From assembly GCA_903915615.1 (NCBI GenBank), contig CAIWTR010000297.1, positions 1 to 5,600 of the forward strand: 5,600 bases of DNA, given 5' to 3'. Positions 1 to 5,370 of the stretch are shown here, piece after piece; positions within the stretch are counted from its first letter, which is position 1; each line of letters begins with the position of its first letter. The DNA is from an uncultured Armatimonadota bacterium (lineage in GTDB: Bacteria > Armatimonadota > Armatimonadia > Armatimonadales > Armatimonadaceae). Made by a program: the position numbers and the translations under genes. The notes under the pieces are model-generated. The model saw only the letters and a program-made list of their open reading frames with translations. It ran no database searches and was not told the origin of the DNA.

Positions 1-1
1 A

Positions 2-134
2 TCCACCAAGCAACTCGCGAAAACGCTAGCTGTGGCTGCAGCATTGGATTGGATTCATACTCGTCCAAGATATCCGCGACTACGCACTGCAACAAATCGA
101 CCGCTTTGTTGCCCTCGCTGAGGGTGCAAACTAA
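2..134 (+). pseudogene. C-terminal fragment of an unidentified gene, apparently frameshifted
   Basis: No family is recognised. The first part (from base 2, frame 2) reads like protein, with STKQLAKTLAVAAALDWI at its start, but that frame then degenerates and stops at 119-121. From about base 57, frame 3 becomes protein-like instead (QDIRDYALQQIDRFVALAEG) and ends with TAA at 132-134. Joining the two near 50-62 gives a continuous Ala/Leu/Gln-rich helical C-terminus. This implies one extra base, or two missing ones, near the tandem GGATTGGATT at 47-56. A hairpin begins 9 nt after the TAA, as expected behind a plus-strand gene end. The cause could be a real frameshift mutation or a sequencing/assembly error. 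A minus-strand frame is also open across 1-163 but has no good start or ribosome binding site, so I prefer the plus reading. Frameshift reading: inference. Confidence 0.35.
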
Positions 135-143
135 CTGAGCTAT

Positions 144-180
144 TCCAGCCTCTTGCCTATGTGAATGTCAAGAGGCTGGA
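144..180 (+). terminator. 12-bp stem hairpin, terminator-like but without a U-tract
   Basis: Arms 144-155 and 169-180 are perfect 12-bp inverted repeats (TCCAGCCTCTTG / CAAGAGGCTGGA) around a 13-nt loop. The hairpin begins 9 nt after the TAA at 132-134 and ends 4 nt before the Shine-Dalgarno sequence of the next gene. Neither strand has the run of T expected of an intrinsic terminator. It may be a weak or U-tract-less terminator, an mRNA 3'-end stabiliser, or a leader structure affecting translation of the gene at 195. The inverted repeat is certain; its role is not. Confidence 0.4.
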
Positions 181-184
181 TCTG

Positions 185-189
185 AAGGA
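185..189 (+). promoter_or_regulatory. Shine-Dalgarno site for the VOC gene
   Basis: AAGGA lies 5 nt before the ATG at 195 and supports that start. It sits only 4 nt beyond the right arm of the 144-180 hairpin, so folding of the hairpin could affect ribosome access. Confidence 0.7.
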
Positions 190-194
190 TTCCG

Positions 195-599
195 ATGGTC
201 AGAGTTACTCCTTGTCTGATGTTTGATGGAAACGCAGCCGAAGCAATTGCGCTGTATCTTGAAGCGTTTCCTGAGGCAGTGCTTCTAGATAAGTCAGACT
301 ATGGTGCTGATGCCAAATCGATGTCCGGCAAAGTCAGGTCTGCTACGCTGGCCATTTATGGCAATAACATTCGAATCATTGACAGTCCAGTGATGCACGG
401 GTTTGCGTTTACGCCGGCTGTGTCGCTCTACATTGAGCTCGCCGATGAAGCCGCCTTGTTTCATGCGTATGAGACCCTCGCGAAGCGTGGAACGGTGCTA
501 CTGGCCATCGACAGCTACCCACACAGCCCAAACTATGGCTGGCTAACGGACCGCTTTGGTGTCTCGTGGCAGATAAGCCAGCCGGATGAGGTTGGCTAA
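195..599 (+). CDS. VOC-superfamily protein, PhnB/PF06983-like
   Basis: This 134-residue protein belongs to the glyoxalase/dioxygenase (vicinal oxygen chelate) fold family PF06983, which databases often mislabel as 3-demethylubiquinone-9 3-methyltransferase. Family signatures visible are the N-terminal VTPCLMFDGNAAEAI (residues 4-18) followed by YLEAFPEA, the strand FTPAVSLYI (72-80), and the C-terminal GWLTDRFGVSWQI (115-127). One-domain length is normal for the family. It is a soluble, probably dimeric, cytoplasmic protein with no signal peptide. The family's reaction and substrate are unknown in most cases; no methyltransferase motif is present. The ATG at 195 is supported by AAGGA at 185-189. 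Its stop codon overlaps that of the convergent TPR gene by 4 nt. Family assignment is firm, function is not. Confidence 0.88.
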   Translation: MVRVTPCLMFDGNAAEAIALYLEAFPEAVLLDKSDYGADAKSMSGKVRSATLAIYGNNIRIIDSPVMHGFAFTPAVSLYIELADEAALFHAYETLAKRGTVLLAIDSYPHSPNYGWLTDRFGVSWQISQPDEVG

Positions 600-1447
600 T
601 CGGCTATAATCCCGGCTCCAAACAAAAGGATGAGCGCGATGACTCCTAGCGCCAGGAGCACTGTCCCAACGATCCCCAAGGTTCTTCCGGTCCTGACTTG
701 CTGCTGCATTGACTCAGGGACATCGCCAAGCTCAGCGATCCGTGCCAGCGCCTTGTTTCCCATAATCCAAGCGACGGGAGCACAAACCATGGGTAAGCCA
801 CAACTAAATCCTCCAGCTATTCCTACGATTCCAAGCGCGAAAATCGTCGATGCCGGTACGCCAGCGGGTTCCAAGCCCTGCCGTGCTGCAAAGGATGTAC
901 CCGCACCTGGAATTTTGGAAACTGGGTGTACTCTTGGAGGCATTGGGCGTTGTTGCTGACGTTGTCCGCCACCAGTAGGCACAGACTCAGAGCCCCAGCC
1001 ACCCACATGCGTTTCAGCGAATGTATCGACGCCTGACTGCAATGATTCAGCCATTGGGAACGGGACGGTTCTCGGGCTGTCCGGATAAGCAGCATCTAGT
1101 TTAGCTAGCCGTTGCTGAGCAAGAGCGTAGGCCGGATCACGTCCGATCGCAGCTCGGTAGCAGGTCTTGGCATCCTCGTAGCGGCCAAGCTGTTCGAGTG
1201 CAACACCGAGGTTGAAGTGGTTACGGGCCGACCCTGGCGCGATAGCAATTGACTGACTAAAGGCATCAAGTGCGGCCTGCGTTTCTCCAACATTGGATAA
1301 AGCACCGCCAAGAATCCGCCACAGGTTGTCGTCATCGGGAGCGACAACGACGGCCTTCCGCAACACTGCAACCGCATCAGTATAACGACCGGCCTTCATG
1401 TGCTCTACCGCTAACAGCCGAAGCGGCTCAGCATCACTGTTTTGCAT
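596..1447 (-). CDS. TPR-repeat membrane protein with C-terminal DUF4190-like domain
   Basis: This is a 283-residue protein with three parts. Residues about 7-110 form three tandem tetratricopeptide repeats (roughly 7-40, 41-74, 75-108), with typical spacing of Leu-Gly-Tyr/Ala positions and Pro at the repeat ends (VAPDD, IAPGS, RDPAY). Residues about 120-197 are a low-complexity linker rich in Gly, Gln and Pro. Residues 198-283 hold two hydrophobic segments (about 200-229 and 257-281) around GNKALARI, as in DUF4190-type membrane domains. No signal peptide is visible, so the TPRs are probably cytosolic and tethered by the C-terminal hairpin. A partner for the TPRs is not evident. I chose the ATG at 1447 over the upstream ATG at 1483 because GGAG lies 7 nt before it and the extra 12 residues look non-native. 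It overlaps the end of the peroxiredoxin-like gene by 14 nt, which suggests translational coupling. TPR call firm; DUF4190 call moderate. Confidence 0.85.
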   Translation of the reverse strand: MQNSDAEPLRLLAVEHMKAGRYTDAVAVLRKAVVVAPDDDNLWRILGGALSNVGETQAALDAFSQSIAIAPGSARNHFNLGVALEQLGRYEDAKTCYRAAIGRDPAYALAQQRLAKLDAAYPDSPRTVPFPMAESLQSGVDTFAETHVGGWGSESVPTGGGQRQQQRPMPPRVHPVSKIPGAGTSFAARQGLEPAGVPASTIFALGIVGIAGGFSCGLPMVCAPVAWIMGNKALARIAELGDVPESMQQQVRTGRTLGIVGTVLLALGVIALILLFGAGIIAD

Positions 1448-1943
1448 CTGATGTCTCCGATGAAGGCTGACCGAGAAAGCCAAGGAATGTCTCTAAAAGA
1501 TGCCCAACTGGCAAATCGGACATCGACTTGCTCACATGTGAAACCAGGGTCTCACCGTTGGGCCCGATGATAAAGAGGGCTGGGTGAGCGAGGTTAAAGC
1601 CATCGTAGCGAAGCCAGTAATGAACCCCAAATGCCTTTGCTGCATCATGATTTGCATCGTGGAACAAAGGGACCTCCAAACCGGATTTCTTCAGGTAAGC
1701 CTGAAGCACGCTTGGGCTCTCCGCCGAAAGACATGCAATTCGAAAGCCATTTTTCTCAAGGGTAGCTTTGTGAGTTGCCAATGCTTTGAGCTGTTCTGTG
1801 CAATAGGGGCACCAGGTGCCTCGAAGGAATAAAACAAGCGTAAAACCACTAACAGGGTAACCGAATGTAACTTCAGCTCCGGTTTGTGGATGGAGGACCG
1901 CTATTGCTGGAGCGGTGGAACCTTTGGTAGGCGGTTGTGGCAC
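1434..1943 (-). CDS. Peroxiredoxin-like (AhpC/TSA family) thioredoxin-fold protein
   Basis: This 169-residue protein has the AhpC/TSA thioredoxin fold. The strand FTLVLFLRGTWCPYC (residues 34-48) puts Cys45 and Cys48 at the active site, followed by a helix (EQLKAL), a central strand (FRIACLSAES), and PALFIIGPNGETLVSHV (about 121-137), the usual beta-hairpin bearing the cis-Pro region. The canonical peroxiredoxin PxxxTxxC motif is not present: a CPYC motif replaces it, as in the PRX-like subfamilies. Thiol peroxidase, bacterioferritin-comigratory-type or disulfide-reductase activity are all possible. There is no signal peptide, so it is probably cytosolic. Translation begins at GTG 1943, with AGAGAGGT about 10 nt upstream; no in-frame ATG exists near the N-terminus. 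It lies 17 nt downstream of mnmG and overlaps the TPR gene by 14 nt, so all three appear to be co-transcribed. Confidence 0.85.
   Translation of the reverse strand: MPQPPTKGSTAPAIAVLHPQTGAEVTFGYPVSGFTLVLFLRGTWCPYCTEQLKALATHKATLEKNGFRIACLSAESPSVLQAYLKKSGLEVPLFHDANHDAAKAFGVHYWLRYDGFNLAHPALFIIGPNGETLVSHVSKSMSDLPVGHLLETFLGFLGQPSSETSDAKQ
1455..1458 (-). promoter_or_regulatory. Shine-Dalgarno site for the TPR gene
   Basis: On the minus strand GGAG precedes the ATG at 1447 with a 7-nt spacer. It lies inside the coding sequence of the peroxiredoxin-like gene and decides the start of the TPR gene in favour of 1447 over 1483. Confidence 0.65.
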
Positions 1944-1953
1944 AGTGGACGAT

Positions 1954-1960
1954 ACCTCTC
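1954..1960 (-). promoter_or_regulatory. Shine-Dalgarno site for the peroxiredoxin-like gene
   Basis: GAGAGGT on the minus strand lies immediately downstream of the mnmG stop codon and 10 nt before the GTG at 1943. The spacing is slightly long but usable, and it supports the GTG start in a 17-nt intergenic gap. Confidence 0.5.
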
Positions 1961-3856
1961 TTACCGTACTGTTGGTTCCGCAAGTTGACGCTTGTTCGCG
2001 GCAAGATGCAGCCTTAGGATTGAGATGTCTGCCGGGTTTACACCCGGGATTCTTGCGGCTTGTCCCACGGTGGATGGCCGTATCTGCAAGAGCTTTTCAC
2101 GCGCTTCAGATGCAAGTGAATTGATCGCCCGATAATCGATTTCAAGCGGAATACGCATGTCATCCGCACGTTTATAGGCATCGATCTGTGAATACTCACG
2201 TGCAACGTAGTGCTCATAGCGCGCAAAAATGATGCCCTGTTGAATACCATCGCGCGCGTCATTGACATCAAGCTGAAGCAAATCTGCCACTGCCTGCTGT
2301 GTCACCTCCGGACGCCTTGCGTATTCCAGAATAGACATTTTGTTGTCCGGGGCAGGGAGGCCATTCGCACTCAAGTACGCATGTTGCTGATTCGTCACAA
2401 AGCTTGACTTCATCAATGACATAACGTCATCGATGAGCTGTTTTCGCTGCTCAAATCGTTCCTTGCGCTCTGGTGAAACAAGGCCATGGGTGATTCCCTT
2501 TGGCGTCAGCCGCAAGTCAGCATTGTCATGGCGGAGGGTGAGGCGGTATTCCGCACGGCTGGTCAACAACCGGTAAGGGTCATCAACACCCTTCGTCACC
2601 AAGTCATCCACCATCACGCCGAGGTAACCCTCGTGGCGCTCAATCTCAAGGGGAGGCAAGCCTTTGACATTTAATGCAGCATTGGCTCCCGCCAGCAGGC
2701 CCTGTCCTGCCGCTTCCTCGTAGCCGCTGGTCCCATTGATCTGACCGGCAAGGTAGAGACCCTGGATACGCTTTGTTTCAAGCGTCCGGAATAGCTCGGT
2801 CGGAGGGACGGCATCGTATTCGACGGCATAGCCGTACTTAATGACTTCGACATTTGCAAGTGCGGGGATGGACTTGAGGAACGCGAGCTGCACTTCTTCG
2901 GGAAGGCTTGTGCTCATTCCCTGCACGTAAACCGACTCTGTATTCCATCCTTCGCGTTCAAGGAAGATCTGGTGCGAATCCTTGTCCGCGAATCGTACGA
3001 CTTTATCTTCGATACTAGGGCAGTATCGTGGGCCCACGCCTTCGATCAAACCCCCGTACATCGCTGATAAGTGCAAGTTCTCCCGAATCACCTGATGCGT
3101 CGCATCGTTCGTCCAGACCTGCCACGCCGGGAGAAGACCATCGTGACGCCGCCTAGGCGTCGAAAATGAAAACGGAGGACACTCAGGCTCGCTTGGCTGT
3201 TCTTCCGTCAGGTCAAGGTTGATGCTGCTAAACCGTATACGCGGCGTCGTACCCGTCTTTAGGCGTAAAAGTGGGAAGCCTAGTTCTGCAAGGGATGTCG
3301 ACAATGCTCCAGCGGCGGGTTGATCCGCACGACCGCCAGACCAGCTGTTCTGCCCACGATGACAGACGCCTCGCAAAAAGGTTCCTGTGGTGATGACTAC
3401 CTTGCTGGCACTAAGTTTCGTGCCATCCGTAAGCTCCACACCAGTTATCTCAGGCGTTGCATCTGGGCGCGATTCCGTCAAAATGCGCGAGACCATGCCT
3501 TCGATGATGGTTATCAGGGGATGCTCATCAACCAGCGTTGCCATCAGCTTTGGATACACATCGATGTCCACCTGTGCACGCAGCGCATGCACGGCCGGAC
3601 CTTTACCCGTGTTGAGCATCCGGATGTGCGTCAGGGATGCATCCGTCACCTCAGCCATGAGCCCACCTAGGGCATCGATTTCGCGGACAAGATGCCCCTT
3701 CGCAGGGCCACCAATCGAACAGTTGCAGGGGAGCGTAGCGATCGAAGCACGGGATGTTGTAACGAGTGCAACACGTACACCGATGCGGGCAGCTGCGTGC
3801 GCGGCTTCTACACCCGCATGCCCACCGCCTACGACAATCACATCCCAGTCACCCAT
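1961..3856 (-). CDS. mnmG: tRNA uridine-5-carboxymethylaminomethyl modification enzyme MnmG (GidA)
   Basis: With MnmE, MnmG installs the (carboxymethyl)aminomethyl group on C5 of the wobble uridine (U34) of certain tRNAs, using FAD, methylene-tetrahydrofolate and NADH; it is cytoplasmic. The 631 residues match the usual length. Visible in order: the FAD Rossmann motif GGGHAGVEAA (10-19); PCNCSIGGPAKGHL (43-56), whose Cys44 aligns with E. coli Cys47; GTFLRG (158-163); GPRYCPSIEDK (275-285), whose Cys279 aligns with E. coli Cys277; the second FAD-binding stretch LYLAGQINGTSGYEEAAGQG (367-386); LTSRAEYRLTLR (431-442); and the C-terminal MnmE/tRNA-contact helical domain ending in IPGVNPADISIL (603-614). 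The start is fixed by an in-frame TAG three codons upstream. No Shine-Dalgarno is visible; a -10-like TAGAAT ends 6 nt before the ATG. mnmE and rsmG, its frequent neighbours, are not in this window. It is the first gene of an operon with the peroxiredoxin-like and TPR genes. Confidence 0.98.
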   Translation of the reverse strand: MGDWDVIVVGGGHAGVEAAHAAARIGVRVALVTTSRASIATLPCNCSIGGPAKGHLVREIDALGGLMAEVTDASLTHIRMLNTGKGPAVHALRAQVDIDVYPKLMATLVDEHPLITIIEGMVSRILTESRPDATPEITGVELTDGTKLSASKVVITTGTFLRGVCHRGQNSWSGGRADQPAAGALSTSLAELGFPLLRLKTGTTPRIRFSSINLDLTEEQPSEPECPPFSFSTPRRRHDGLLPAWQVWTNDATHQVIRENLHLSAMYGGLIEGVGPRYCPSIEDKVVRFADKDSHQIFLEREGWNTESVYVQGMSTSLPEEVQLAFLKSIPALANVEVIKYGYAVEYDAVPPTELFRTLETKRIQGLYLAGQINGTSGYEEAAGQGLLAGANAALNVKGLPPLEIERHEGYLGVMVDDLVTKGVDDPYRLLTSRAEYRLTLRHDNADLRLTPKGITHGLVSPERKERFEQRKQLIDDVMSLMKSSFVTNQQHAYLSANGLPAPDNKMSILEYARRPEVTQQAVADLLQLDVNDARDGIQQGIIFARYEHYVAREYSQIDAYKRADDMRIPLEIDYRAINSLASEAREKLLQIRPSTVGQAARIPGVNPADISILRLHLAANKRQLAEPTVR

Positions 3857-3862
3857 ACCTAC

Positions 3863-3894
3863 ATTCTACCGACTCAAATGGTCCGCATTTTCAA
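3863..3894 (-). promoter_or_regulatory. Putative mnmG operon promoter, leaderless type
   Basis: On the minus strand TAGAAT (3868 to 3863, one mismatch to TATAAT) ends 6 nt before the mnmG ATG, so transcription would start at or next to the ATG. TTGAAA (3894 to 3889, one mismatch to TTGACA) is upstream with a 20-bp spacer, longer than the usual 17. There is no Shine-Dalgarno sequence before the gene. The hexamers are visible; promoter activity is inferred. Confidence 0.4.
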
Positions 3895-3914
3895 TGGATT
3901 TAAAGGTGAGGTTG

Positions 3915-3920
3915 TAAAAT
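3915..3920 (+). promoter_or_regulatory. Putative -10 box of the PaiB-like gene, leaderless type
   Basis: TAAAAT (one mismatch to TATAAT) ends 8 nt before the ATG at 3929, so the transcript would begin about at the start codon. The only purine-rich stretch (AAGGTGAGG, 3903-3911) is 17 nt from the ATG, too far for a Shine-Dalgarno site. No convincing -35 box is present. Confidence 0.4.
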
Positions 3921-3928
3921 ACCGTCTG

Positions 3929-4546
3929 ATGTACATCCCGAGGAAGTTCAAACTGCGTGCCGACCGCGACTGGCTGCCGGATGTGGTTGCCAATCCGTTC
4001 GCAACAGTCGTTTCGCAGCTTGACAAAACGCCCTGTGTTTGCCATATCCCAATCGTCATTACGGAGTGCGAGATTGGTCGCATCGCAATTGGCCATGTCT
4101 CGCGGGAAAATCCAATTTGGAAATCCTGGGTTCCGGATACAAGTCAATCCTGTCTTGTGTTCACCGGGCCAAATGCCTACGTGTCGCCACTGACATATCA
4201 GGATGCCATCCAAGTCCCCACATGGAACTACATCGCGGTCCACCTGAAAGGGCATCCAGTTCCCGTTCACTTTGATGAAAACCCCGATGAACTCCATACG
4301 GTCATGGACACACTCATTACGCAGTTTGAGCCGCTGTATCTTCCCGTATGGCGCGCGCTGGATACCGTAAACCAGCAAAATCTCTTACGTGGAATCGTCG
4401 GTTTCAGGATGCAAATTGACGATGTCGAGTGCGTTGAAAAACTGTCCCAGAACCGGTCGCAACGGGATGCAGAAGCGATTGCTGATGTGTTAAGTGCAGC
4501 TGGTCAGACAGCCCTTGCAGCAAGAATGGTGGAGGTTCGCAAGTGA
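3929..4546 (+). CDS. PaiB-like FMN-binding protein (PF04299)
   Basis: This 205-residue protein belongs to the PaiB family, named for B. subtilis PaiB, a reported negative regulator of sporulation and degradative-enzyme genes. The fold is a dimeric FMN-binding split barrel. Signatures are the N-terminal MYIPRKF (1-7), CHIPIVI (38-44), GHVSRENPIW (55-64), FTGPNAYVSP (78-87), the hallmark VPTWNYIAVH (96-105), IVGFRMQI (156-163) and KLSQNRS (171-177). The frame stays open far upstream (ATG at 3878 is possible), but that would add 17 residues with no match to the family start MYxP, so I chose 3929. There is no helix-turn-helix, so direct DNA binding is not evident; flavin-dependent redox or sensing is equally plausible. 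The stop overlaps the epimerase start by 4 nt. Upstream it diverges from mnmG. Confidence 0.9.
   Translation: MYIPRKFKLRADRDWLPDVVANPFATVVSQLDKTPCVCHIPIVITECEIGRIAIGHVSRENPIWKSWVPDTSQSCLVFTGPNAYVSPLTYQDAIQVPTWNYIAVHLKGHPVPVHFDENPDELHTVMDTLITQFEPLYLPVWRALDTVNQQNLLRGIVGFRMQIDDVECVEKLSQNRSQRDAEAIADVLSAAGQTALAARMVEVRK
4531..4535 (+). promoter_or_regulatory. Shine-Dalgarno site for the epimerase-like gene
   Basis: GGAGG lies 7 nt before the GTG at 4543, within the last codons of the PaiB-like gene. It supports a GTG start and translational coupling. Confidence 0.8.
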
Positions 4547-5370
4547 AAATCGTGCTTCAGCTTGGGTTGATTCCTGGAGATTCTACGCAGGAAAAGGTGA
4601 CGTGGGCCCGTGATGCTGGCGTAGATGGCATCGAGCTTGGCGCGTGGGGAGGCATTGAACAGCTCCGCCGGGATGCGGACATCTGCCAGAACATCTTGCC
4701 AGTGACATCGATTTGTGGAAACTGTGATGACACGGGTGCGGGCAGCTTTGACTTTCTTGATCCAGATCCCATTAAGCGCAGGAAAAGCCTGGATGGCAGC
4801 GTGGCAATCCTCAAGCTTTGCGGTGAACTTGGCGCCGTGGGGCAGGTCATTCCACCAATCTTCGGCCCCGCGCGCGTGCCAGATCTCACGCCGTTTGCGA
4901 GTGCACTTGAGCTTGAACATGGTCTCATGACGGCGATGCTCCACGAACTCGGACCCATCGCAGCCGCACATAACACATTGGTTCTTCTTGAGCCGTTGAA
5001 CCGCTACGAGCAGCATTATTTGCGTAAACTCACCGATGGAATAGCGGCCATCGAACGTGCAGGGACACCCCCAGGCGTCGCCCTGCTTGCTGACACCTTC
5101 CATATGCATATCGAGGAAACAAACTCCCCAAAGAGCATCCTGAATGCTGCAGACATAATCAAACATGTTCATGTCGCAGACAACACACGCTTCGAGCCGG
5201 GGACGGGTGACATCGATTTTGGAGCGATCATCAACGCATTGCGCGTTACTGGCTACGATGGCTACTTAGCCTACGAATGCAGCGTCAGCGGAGAGAGTGT
5301 CGAACATAAACAAACTGCATTGGAGCGCAGCATCGCGTTCCTAAAGGCTGCCATTGCTAAGGAAAGCTAG
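4543..5370 (+). CDS. Sugar isomerase/epimerase, ketose 3-epimerase-like TIM barrel
   Basis: This 275-residue protein is an AP-endonuclease-2-fold TIM barrel (PF01261). The metal ligands of D-tagatose/D-psicose 3-epimerases (Glu152, Asp185, His211, Glu246 in the characterised A. tumefaciens enzyme) match here as Glu150 (LLEPLNRYE), Asp184 (ADTFHMH), His210 (HVHVAD) and Glu245 (YECS). The catalytic-site residues Glu158, His188 and Arg217 have counterparts in Glu156, His187 and Arg216. Early strand residue Glu31 (GIELG) is also in place. The activity is therefore likely metal-dependent (Mn/Mg) C3 epimerisation or isomerisation of a ketose or hydroxy-keto acid; the substrate cannot be read. Hydroxypyruvate isomerase-like activity is an alternative. 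GTG start at 4543 with GGAGG 7 nt upstream and a 4-nt overlap with the PaiB-like gene. Its TAG overlaps the convergent gene's stop at the palindrome CTAG (5367-5370). The residue mapping is from memory of the family. Confidence 0.85.
   Translation: MKIVLQLGLIPGDSTQEKVTWARDAGVDGIELGAWGGIEQLRRDADICQNILPVTSICGNCDDTGAGSFDFLDPDPIKRRKSLDGSVAILKLCGELGAVGQVIPPIFGPARVPDLTPFASALELEHGLMTAMLHELGPIAAAHNTLVLLEPLNRYEQHYLRKLTDGIAAIERAGTPPGVALLADTFHMHIEETNSPKSILNAADIIKHVHVADNTRFEPGTGDIDFGAIINALRVTGYDGYLAYECSVSGESVEHKQTALERSIAFLKAAIAKES

Noticed and set aside
1..163. Open minus-strand frame at the left edge
   Set aside because: It has no ATG before position 44 and no Shine-Dalgarno sequence. The plus-strand reading has a stop followed by a hairpin, so it is preferred, though not excluded beyond doubt.
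605..610. Perfect TATAAT on the plus strand
   Set aside because: There is no -35 element at a suitable distance and no extended -10, and it lies inside the C-terminal coding region of the TPR gene; likely chance.
1448..1483. Twelve-residue N-terminal extension of the TPR protein from ATG 1483
   Set aside because: The ATG at 1447 has GGAG 7 nt upstream and gives a natural N-terminus. The extension is the peroxiredoxin-like coding sequence read in another frame.
3145..3161. Palindrome CGCCTAGGCG with flanking GAC/GTC
   Set aside because: It lies within mnmG codons for an Arg-rich stretch and has no neighbouring repeat copies or sign of a binding site; probably incidental.
3387..3917. 176-codon plus-strand open frame opposite mnmG
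   Set aside because: It is antisense to the well-conserved N-terminal part of mnmG, and its Ser/Thr/Arg/Pro-rich composition is typical of a shadow frame.
3692..3928. Upstream extension of the PaiB-like reading frame, including ATG 3878
   Set aside because: Most of it overlaps mnmG on the other strand, and the residues do not belong to the family, whose proteins start with MYxP. A possible -10 box also lies between 3878 and 3929.
3866..4378. 170-codon minus-strand open frame opposite the PaiB-like gene
   Set aside because: It is antisense to the PaiB-like gene with its VPTWNY and KLSQNR signatures, and would extend into the divergent promoter region with no start signal.
4504..5172. 222-codon open frame on the minus strand
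   Set aside because: It lies wholly antisense to the PaiB-like gene end and the epimerase gene, which have clear family motifs. The translation is rich in Cys, Met and Trp and has no recognisable domain or ribosome binding site.
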